In this document: piece after piece, positions 36,181 through 44,344 of the stretch
How the letters are laid out: each line of letters starts with the position of its first letter
Position numbering within the stretch: the stretch's first letter is position 1
Source: Ettlia oleoabundans
Taxonomy: Eukaryota > Chlorophyta > Chlorophyceae > Chlamydomonadales
Length of the DNA stretch: 44,344 bases
Reading direction: 5' to 3'
Assembly (NCBI GenBank): GCA_019693395.1
Contig: JAAMXP010000997.1
Span: 1-44,344, forward strand
Program-made: the position numbers and the translations under genes
Notes under the pieces: model-generated
What the model saw: only the letters and a program-made list of their open reading frames with translations
Database searches by the model: none
What the model was told of the DNA's origin: nothing

Positions 36181-39100
36181 ATGCGTAAAAAGCATTTCCT
36201 GGCAGCCCAGGTGCGTGACAAGGGGGGGCGCGCTTGAGCCACTTCTTGCTACACCCTGAGACAACTTGCCTGCCGCTCGACGGGAGCATGTATTGACCTT
36301 CCAAGAAGCGCGAAGCTGCTCCGGTCTCCCAAAAGTCCACCCCACTGCGTGCTTCCGCCAGACCGCCGGCGCCGTCTCACCGTTCAGCGGAGCATTCGAT
36401 TTCGTTGTCTGCTGCGCGCTGCTGCAGGCCTGGTATGGCATTAGTCAGGGCGCCCCTTCTTTCTTAAACCCGTTTTTGAACCTTTTCTTCCATCGCATCG
36501 GCCTACGCCCCAGCCAGATTGGCCTGCTAACAGCATTGCGCCCATGGATCAGCGCACCCTGCGGTAAGGCTTGGCTCAACTGATTGCCAGTAAGTTGCCG
36601 CTTGTATAGAGTGAGTTGCCGCTTGTGAGCGGCATACCTCGATGAGGTGCGCGTATTTAGCATCCCTGCTGCGCTACTGTTTGTCTGCAGGTTCTATTAT
36701 CGCCGGGCTTGCAGACCGCTGGGGCACCCACCGCGCCTTTCTGGTTGCAACATACTTGGGAATGACGTTCACACAAGGCTTGATGGCTCTCACGCTATTT
36801 TCCAGCTTTGGCGGCATGCTTACGCTCACAATCCTGGCCTCCATCATTTACACTCCCGCATCCATTATAGCTGACGCAGCAGTCATGGCGGCAAGCACGC
36901 ATGTGAGGTGGCCTACGTTAGAACCGTTGTGCCCGCTGCAGGAGAGGCTGTAGTTCTTGATCCTGCTTGCATCTGCGTGCCCTCCTATCTACATATGCAG
37001 CCTGGCGACTATGGTCGGCTGAGAACTTGGGCAAGCGTGGCATGGACGGTGCTTGCCCCGCTGGCGGGATGGGTGAACTCTCGCTTCGGCATCAGGTAGC
37101 CCTTGGCTGAAGGGTGGTGATCCTTCAGGTTGGATTTGTACACTCCAAAGACACATGCACGTGTGTTTTTGGGCTTGAGGTCCCATTCTCTTTATAGAAG
37201 CCAACCACGGGAGTCATCCCAGTGCTGCAGGGTGGGCATTGTATGCTATGTGCTGGGCTCTTTGCTAGCTGTGCCCGCGGCTTGGATGCTGCCAGTAGAG
37301 GCACTGACGCGTAAGGTGGGTGCATCTGATGGATTCCTGAACAGCCAGTCGAGCAGTGCTATTGTAGCCTGCACGGCCTCTGCCTTGCTTTTGTTCTCAT
37401 TTGGCTGAGGTAAGGCTGCGGGTGCCTTTTTGTGGACCGGATGAGCCATGTGTGTCACCTTGACATGATGGAGGTGTCAGCTCCATCTACAACTATTGCC
37501 AGCCTGATATGCCCGCAGGTTGCCCCCATCATCGAGAGGGGTGCATCTGGGGAGGCCGAGGAGGCGCTGCCACCCGCAGCTGAGCTGGAGCAGCCGCTGC
37601 TGGCGGAGGAGGCACCGGCACCCACTCCGACCACAGCGCGGTACGGCCTAACCAAGGCCCTGGCCATTGTCAGGTGGGTCACCACACTGGAAGCGGGCAT
37701 GCTGAAATATGACATATTGCAATGTGTCAGTCCAATGTCGATAATATGCATCCATAGAAAGATGCAACAATTTGGTGTGTTCCTCTGTCGTGCAGGTTTA
37801 TTGAGACGATCACTGAGCTTGGTGTGGTGCCTCCCTCGGGCGCCTCCCTCTATGGCTACACAGCACTGCCGATCCAGTATGCCTCACAGCACCTGGCGCC
37901 GGTGGAAGGTGAGAGTCAGAACCAGCTGGCAGCCATGCCGCTGGGTGGTACCAACCCTTTACCCTGCTGCTGTCTGCTAAGAAGTTAACTGTTTCTTCGT
38001 TGCTCCTGGCTCCATGCAGAGACAGCTCCAGAGGCCGACTTGCCGGGGTACAGCCCCTTTGCTGGCGGTGCAGAGCCTGGGTCAGAGTCGCCACCCCCGT
38101 CTAGCACTCCTCCCGCCAACGGCATGTCCACGGCAGATACAGCCACCAAAACAGCTGCTGGCGGCACGCACGGCAACGCTGCAGCCAGCCCCTTGCCCCC
38201 CACCTACCCAGATGCAGCAGAGGCTGTCACCACAGTGGCGCACGGTTTGCTGCAGTCCCCCTCCTCTCTGCAGCAACGTGGCACCTCGCTGCCCCGCCCC
38301 ATCAATGCCGACAACTTGCCCCGTGTGGCTAGTCTGCAGGCAGGCATCCCCCGCGTGCGCACCCGCCCACAGGTAAGCCTACGGTAAGCAGCGGACACTC
38401 CTAACTGCTGTTGGGTTTGAGTGCTACCCTGCACACGTCAACATGGTGGCCTGCTTTGCATTTGTTGTGTTGGGGTGTGCAGCTGCTGGTACCGCAGGAG
38501 GATACATCTGAGGAGGAGGAAGAGGAGGAGCCACCCAGCCCACCCAGCCCAGACTCAGGTGAGCATCAGGCCGCGGGCATGAGCACGTAGCAGCCAGGTC
38601 GGCTTGGAGGGCACTGGCTGACAGGTGACTGCTCGCTTTGCTTGTTGCCATCATTTTGCGCCTGCATCAATGAGTGTCCTGCCCGGCGTTGGCATTTGGC
38701 GCAGGTGTCCTGCTCACCCCACACAGTTCAACACAAAAGCAGCTGTCGCATGAGAGGACGGGTGCGGAAGAGGGGGCCATGTTTGATGCTGATGATGTGA
38801 CAGCCGCTGCGGCACAAGCGCAGCATGCACACCGCACTTGGCAGCAGCAGCAGCAACCGCAGCATCAGCGGGGGTTGCAGGGTGCGAAATCTGCCACCCT
38901 GCTTCTGCGGGACGTTCGTGGCATCCACACCTCCGCGCCAGCCGGTGCAGCAGTGTGGGCAGGCGGCGTTGGCCAGGAGGTCGGTGGCGAGCAGCCGGGG
39001 GCAGTAACCAGCGACCTGCCTGTAAGTTATGGCAGCCCAATACGTGACGTGGAAATCAAGCCCGAGGCAGCGGCAACCTTAACACTAGCACCACAGCATC

Positions 39101-41241
39101 CTCCCGCTGCTGAGCAAGAGCCGGCTCCAGCTGCCACACCAGTCTACCGCTCCGCTGCAGTGCAGCGCTTGGCACAGATTTTTGGCGGCACAACCAGGAC
39201 TCGTGGCAGCAGGGCTGCGGACAGGGCCGGAGCTGGCGGCAGCGTTGCTGAGGTGGAGCCAGGTACCGCGCCTGGGACGTTGGCATCGGAACCGTCCTCG
39301 GTGGTGCCTGAAGATGGGGGCTTCACGCCTGTGCAACAGTACCTCGATTACAGGCCAGTAGCACAAGCAATTCAGCGTCATGTTTACCACCTATATGCGC
39401 AGGCTTGAGTTGCGCAAACAGCAAGCAGGCTTGATGCATTAGCCCCCAACCACAGACGCCAAAAAGCGTCTTTGACCATATCTTGTGCAGGCAGGGCAAA
39501 TTGCAGCGCAAGCGCCAGGCACGTGAGAAGCGGGCTAGGGTGGCGGAGGCGGAGGGGCAGGAGCCTGAGCCTCCCACACCCCTACCATCTTCAGCTTCAG
39601 GATGGGCAGGCACGCATCCTCTGCTTGACAGCAGTTCAACACACCATTTGCTTCTTGTTTCGCTGCTGTTGTGGCCTGCCTGCCTTAGCGCAACGCAGCT
39701 CCGATGCAAGCTGTTTGGTGTCTGTCAGGGTGATTTCATGGCCAACTTATCAACAGCTTGCAGTCTTCTGCGCTCCTAGTACAACTGCAGGTGCCCTGTT
39801 TGGCTCCATCACCCCCTCCCTAGCAGCTGTCGCACAGCTGCAGCAGCCACATCTGCAGGCAGTGGATGCCGAGGCAATGCGGGAGGCGCTGCAGCAGGAG
39901 CTGCTTGAAGCTGAACATGAGCATGGTGGGTGGAGGGGTGCCTCATGTCGCATCACTTGTAGTATGCGCAGGTTAAGGATCGCTTGCTGTGGTTGTCGTT
40001 GCACGCCCTCTTGCTGTTTTCGCGGTAAGTCAGGAAGAAGGCGCAAACAATGGCACCCGGCATGCCCCAGTCTGGTCAGCCTCAATGTTCTCACAGTTCT
40101 GTTTGATGCATGCTGCAGACCCCACTGGCTCGCTGATTGTGGGCATGCTGAGCAAGAAGCTGGAGCGCATGGCGGCAGAGAAGCAGCAGCGGCAGCGCCG
40201 CCGTGCTGCCAGGCACACTGCCACCGAGCCTGCAGCAGCCACTCCTGCTGGGAATGCACTGCCCGAAAGAGCAGCACCCTCGCTGCTTGAGCATGAAGGG
40301 CGTGCAGCTGGTGATGCAGGGAAGGCGGGCATGCCTGGCGCTGAAGCACTGGCAGAAGAGCAGCCCCCCTTGGGGTTTGGTGCGTCACTGAAGCGCCTGT
40401 TCAGGGACCCACAGGTGGAGACGATTCCTTAGTGGAAGTGAACCCCTGGTGCAGCCCTGCTTGGGTCCGCTGTTCATGGCCAGGACGTCGCAGTTTAGCC
40501 ACTGCTCCTCTGTGTATTCGCCATCAGCATTCCTCCACCCTACCGTGGTGAATTTCTGTCCACCTCCACACCCTGGGCCTGAATCGTCGTTCTTTGAGGG
40601 CTTGCAGGTCTCAACTTTCTTCTTCCTTACCACGGTGCTCGGGTTTGGCCACGGGATCATCGGTGGATTCCTCTTCATGTACCTGGCGGAGATTGGTGAG
40701 GCCTGTGCAGACTGGGTGCTACCAATGTGGTTCGCTGTGTGGTATTGCTGATTCCGCTATGCTCAATCCATTTCTCTGCTCGCAGCACACAGCACAAACA
40801 CAACAGCCAATCCACTATCCAGCTTTGAGGTGTGTGGCTGGGTTCCAGTCATGAGCCATTCCCGTGCCCTGCCATTATTTGCAGGTGGTAGCGAGATGCT
40901 GATGGGCTACATACTCGTGGCCAATTCGCTGCCGGAGCTGCCCGCTTTCTTCTTCTTTGGTGCCATACTCACAGCCTTGGGAATGAACACGGTCCTCTTA
41001 ACTGCCGCTGCCTCCTTGGGCCTGCGCATATGGGCCTACTCGGTGAGGCTGACCGCGGGGCAGTTGCAGCAACCTATGCATTGGCAAGCTGGGTGCCAGA
41101 AGTTCGCCTCACACTGGGATCTTCATGCAGTACTTCACCTAGACTTTGTCCTGTGCAAATAGCATCTTGGCATGCTTAAATTGGGTACATGTACATTGAT
41201 TGGCTTTGCTCTATGTATGAGCTCTATTGAGCTCTATTACG

Positions 41242-41284
<43 letters not shown>

Positions 41285-42257
41285 CAGCTGCTGCCCACCA
41301 TCAACCTCAACTGGATTGTCGCCATCGAGACGCTGCATGCTGTCACTTACGCATGTGGATGGTCCGGTGAGCATAGCAAGTAGGGGACTTGCATTTAGAG
41401 AGGCTGCACCTATCTTTATTATCATGTGCATTTCAGGGCGCAGGGGAGCGTATGTTTGCATCGGCTCACTGAGCTGCTGCACGCCTCCAAACCTGCTGTG
41501 CAGCCTCCGCAGTGAACAGCAGCAAGATTGCGCCTCCTGGCCTGGAGTCAACCACACAGGCACGTCTCTTCCTGTCGGCACATTGATGCCCCTCCTAGCC
41601 ATATATGCAGGATTGCGTGCTTCCCCGGACAAACTACGTGTCTTGCTGTAAACAATGTTTGCTGTCTGTCGCGCCGTCCCTCCTCGCCTTGCTGGCTGAG
41701 CAGCTCGTCCCCCCTTGCCCTGTGCACTGCAGGGAATCTTTCAAGGCCTCTGGTGCGTGGTTTTTGCATGGCGCTTGACCATGCATGCACACACCAGCCA
41801 GCCATCTGGTTTGAAAGGCGGCGCTCCACACATCTGCCATGGTCCAACCAACCACTGCTGCCTGGCGTCCTCCCTGCCGCAGGACGGGCGTGGGCTGTGG
41901 GGTTGCCGGCCTGGTGGGTGGCATTCTTTACGGCTCTCACGGCCCGGAGCTCCTGTTCAGGCTGTCAGGTGGGGGGCTGGCAACAGACAGCTGGCTGATG
42001 CTGCTCTCGCTGCCCCCTCTTCACCGCTAGAAAACAATCGAGAGCAAATCGACACCTAAACAAGCAGGTCAGGAGGATGTGAGAGTAAGATCCTCGCATG
42101 GCCAACGTCCTGGCACTACCTCTTGTGTGCAGGTCTGGCCATCATTGTAGCCACTGCTGCGGCTGCGGTGGTCATGCTGGTCTTGCGCTGGAAGCGCAAG
42201 CACCGTGTGCCACTGCCGCCAGGCTCCGATGAGAAGCTGCCGCTGCTGGCGCACTGA
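36181..42257 (+). CDS. MFS_1_like (MFSD6-type) transporter, tandem copy B, intact
   Basis: Predicted 12-helix transporter of 1,021 residues, substrate unknown. Exons: 36181-36210, 36428-36563, 36691-36902, 37001-37095, 37231-37315, 37519-37673, 37796-37908, 38020-38372, 38483-38558, 38705-39353, 39491-39609, 39791-39925, 40119-40414, 40608-40695, 40885-41042, 41288-41366, 41504-41559, 41733-41752 (20-base microexon), 41883-41968, 42133-42257. It starts MRKKHFLAAQ, then six helices to residue 186, including the motif GLADRWGTHRAFL. Next is an Ala/Pro/Gln-rich insert of ~630 residues, and then six helices (819-1021) with MGYILVANSLPELPAFFFFG and IAPPGLESTTQG. The short cytoplasmic tail ends KLPLLAH. 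The full frame is open. Introns 10, 11 and 17 have GC donors (CAG/GCCAGT, CAG/GCACGC, CAG/GCACGT). For intron 11 a weak GT donor 25-30 bases downstream is an alternative. Confidence 0.88.
41243..41287. repeat. (TGCC)n microsatellite forming the intron 15 acceptor of copy B
   Basis: About eleven TGCC units run straight into the CTGCAG acceptor. The homologous site in copy A (34561-34583) has only about four units, so the tract has changed length since duplication. Confidence 0.93.
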
Positions 42258-42561
42258 AGGCTGGGGGCTATGAGGAACACCTGCCATCTCCATGCACTCT
42301 CTGCGCTTGCTTCCTCCCAGACATGCGTGTTGGCGGCTCTTGTTGGCCACCCCGAGACATGCTGTCCGCCTGCCTTTCTCAACAACCTTGCTTATTGTTG
42401 TTTCTGCGATGAAACATCTGTGTGGTGTGGCGGCCTTGTTTTTGGAGCGACATGGTGCCCGTTCATGATTTGTCCAAGTTGTTCTATGGTCCTGGTGTCA
42501 TGCAACAACGGTCAAACGACGTCAAATGTTGATAGCGTCGTTACAGTGTGGTCTGGGTGTC
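42258..42561. other. Convergent 3' spacer between transporter copy B and UTP21
   Basis: About 300 bases with the 3' ends of two converging genes. Nothing else was seen. Confidence 0.6.
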
Positions 42562-44344
42562 TCATGCCTGTATGTTGCCAAGGAAGCCCACCAAGCAGCG
42601 GCAGCTCTGCAGCAGGCCATCCAAGCGTCTCCAGGTGGCAGCCAGCCGCTGCTGCGTGCGCTGTGCTGCAGCCGCCAGCTCAGCATGCTCCAGGATCGTG
42701 TCACCATGCACCTGAAGAGCCACGCGTAGCAGAGCCTGCACCAACACAAGCGGGGAGGGGGCCTGGCAGGCAGGATGACTGCAGGCACAGGATGCAACCT
42801 CACAAACAACCCTTACATATTTGAGCTGTGGTGTGTGGCATCGCAAGTCGAAGATGCCTGCCGTGCCCCGCCTGGAAGGCTGCCTTGCGCTGAGTACTAC
42901 CATGAGCATGCAACGCAGATGCCATCCGGAAACACTCGATGGAAGCGTAAGGAACTAGGGACAGCCTGCTGCTTGCCTGCAGAAACTCAAAGTTGCGGTT
43001 GGCGGCCACCTCCTGCTCCAGGAACCGCAGCAGCAGGGCCACGTCAGCCACCTCCTCCTCACCACCACCCTCCAGAACCTGCATGCCCCGAATCTCCGCA
43101 TCTAGCGCCACAGGCGGCAGCCCCCGCAGGTAGGCTACCAGCGAGGTCCAATCCCCTGCCCTGCTGCAGCTGTGCAGGAGACGGGTAAGCTGACTGTGCT
43201 CTGATGCCGCCCGTGTGCGCAAAACACGACTGTTGGCGCGCCGCTGTCGTGACCTGCTGCCGTCATGCGCTGCTTGCTGCTGCCCCTCATCCTCTTCACT
43301 ATCGCTATCGCTGCTACCTGCTGCATCCGCAGCGCCGTTCTGTGGTCGGTCCTCCAGCTCCTCATCCTCGTGCTCTTTGCTATCCTCACCGTCCCCCCAG
43401 GCCGCTGCAGCTTGGGCGGCCAAGTCAGCATCAGCACCCGCATCTGCTGCACCTGCCGTGCCCCCCGCTGCCCCTGCCTCATCCATATCAAACACGGGGT
43501 TGCGGCCCGCGTTGGCTCCCGCAACTGTGGGTAGAAAGAAAGGCGCCTCCTTCGGCTTCTTGGGCGGCTCAATGGGCTTGTTACGCGCCTGCCGGGGGGG
43601 GGAGAGGGGGGGGGGAGGGGGGGCACCAGTGGCAGCCAGTACAGTGAGAGTATAGAAACCTCACATATCATTGTTCTGCATGCTGAGGAACAGGATGATG
43701 GTTGTTGCAGCCGGCACAGGCCCTGAAATGAGCTGTTACAACATTTGAATAGCACTGAAAATATGACAGACAAGCAGCGTCCCCACACCTTAATTGTGTC
43801 CAGGTGTACCAGGTTTTGCCACTGCGTCCGTGGCAGCATGCTCAGCGTGACCAGCTCCGGCTGTAGCGGCTGCGGCGCCCCCGCTGCGTCCCGAGCGGCA
43901 TATGACGCCGCTGCTGCTGCCGCTGCTGGGTTCAAGTGAGCTGGCGCCGCCACCTGAGGCCGCTCTTGCCGCTGCTGCACAACTAGTGTGTCCTCCCCGC
44001 CATCCTCGCTGTCATCAGAGCTCAAGTCTGAGGAGTCTGGCTCGGATGCCTCTCCTGCTGCCTGCTGCTGCTGGTAGCGCAAGAGATGCGCCTCTAACCC
44101 CTCCCAATCTGAATCAGCACTCTCGCTGCCGCTGCCTCCTGCCCCCTGTGCCCGGCTGACAACATCTGCACCCGGTGTTTGCCTTAGCATCTGCTCAATC
44201 TTGCTAGCCGCTGCAGCAGCCTCCTGTCGTGCAGCCACGTCGCCCGCTGCATCCCCTGTGCCGCCGCTGGCTACATTGGGCAGGCGCACCCGCACCGGCT
44301 GCTCTGATGGGATGACGTCGGCGCCGCTGCCAAACAGCATCTGC
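42562..44344 (-). CDS. UTP21: UTP21/WDR36 SSU-processome protein, C-terminal part (5' part outside window)
   Basis: Nucleolar U3 snoRNP component needed for 18S rRNA processing. Visible exons on the minus strand: 44344-43789 (open to the right edge), 43588-42977, 42735-42562. The WD40 propellers lie outside the window. The family C-terminal domain is clear: PRTQWQNLVHLDTIKARNK, then PIEPPKKPKEAPFFLPTVAG, an acidic Asp/Glu/Ser stretch, LRGLPPVALDAEIRGM, RNFEFLQALLRVALQVHGD and the terminal CRCLVGFLGNIQA. The linkers are much richer in Ala/Gln/Asp/Glu than in yeast or human proteins. The last intron (42976-42736) has the GC donor CAG/GCAAGC. Frame is phase 0 at both joints. Confidence 0.92.
43594..43623. 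repeat. G-rich tract (C tract of a splice acceptor in UTP21)
   Basis: Runs of 7-10 G broken by single A on the plus strand. On the transcribed strand they form an almost pure C/T tract just before the acceptor of the exon starting at 43588. The plus strand could fold as a G-quadruplex. Confidence 0.85.

Larger units (their letters stand above)
29650..42257 (+). repeat. Tandem gene duplication (two ~6-kb transporter copies)
   Basis: Copies 29650-35536 and 36181-42257 share exon order, intron positions and phases, and many exons of identical length (136, 212, 95, 85, 113, 119, 135, 88, 158, 79, 56, 20, 86 and 125 bases). Similarity is patchy: around 29991-30095 versus 36505-36609 only about two bases differ across the end of exon 2 and the start of intron 2, while loop exons have diverged strongly. 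Confidence 0.93.

Noticed and set aside
40030..40388. Minus-strand frames over transporter B exon 13
   Set aside because: Antisense of an exon confirmed by its paralogue; no motif of their own.
1..44344. tRNA, rRNA, CRISPR array, insertion sequence or other mobile element
   Set aside because: I looked for T-loop-like motifs, spaced repeats, terminal inverted repeats and transposase or reverse-transcriptase motifs, and found none I could support.

Overview
This is nuclear DNA of an intron-rich, GC-rich alga, most likely a green alga (Chlorophyta). Almost every gene is cut into many short exons by introns of roughly 80-300 bases, usually with GTGAG-type donors and CTGCAG or GTGCAG acceptors. 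Coding sequence is rich in GCC, CTG and CAG, and simple CTG, GCA and CCTG repeats are common. The genes are eukaryotic, and several have a plant/algal character: alternative oxidase, plastid-type arogenate dehydrogenase, and a plant-like coiled-coil GBP. I saw no prokaryotic operons, CRISPR array, tRNA, rRNA or transposon. I rebuilt the gene models by hand from splice sites, reading-frame continuity and remembered family motifs, so exon borders are predictions.

Layout from left to right (strand in brackets): 5' part of the RNA polymerase I second-largest subunit (-, runs off the left edge); mitochondrial alternative oxidase (+); a TOG-domain protein (-); a short villin-like protein with one gelsolin repeat and a C-terminal headpiece (+); the GINS subunit SLD5 (+); arogenate/prephenate dehydrogenase TyrA (-); the shared RNA polymerase subunit RPB8 (+); a guanylate-binding-protein GTPase (-); two tandem MFSD6-like (MFS_1_like) transporters, copies A and B (+,+); and the C-terminal part of the SSU-processome protein UTP21/WDR36 (-, runs off the right edge). 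Orientation mostly alternates, so most spacers are divergent promoters or convergent 3' ends.

There is no operon-like joint pathway. Loose themes are ribosome and RNA synthesis (RNA polymerase I subunit, RPB8, UTP21), DNA replication (SLD5), and a head-to-head pair of cytoskeletal genes (TOG protein for microtubules, villin-like protein for actin) whose start codons are 384 bases apart.

The most interesting signals are these. (1) Introns with GC instead of GT donors seem unusually frequent: 7 well supported and 4 plausible among about 107 introns. (2) In the transporter pair, three homologous donors are GT in one copy and GC in the other. (3) Transporter copy A has a one-base shift in exon 8 that can be bypassed if a stretch of former exon is spliced as a new intron. 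(4) Both transporters carry a 550-630-residue insert between the two six-helix halves, holding islands conserved between the copies. (5) The villin-like protein is unusually small and has a 114-nt cassette that stays open in frame.
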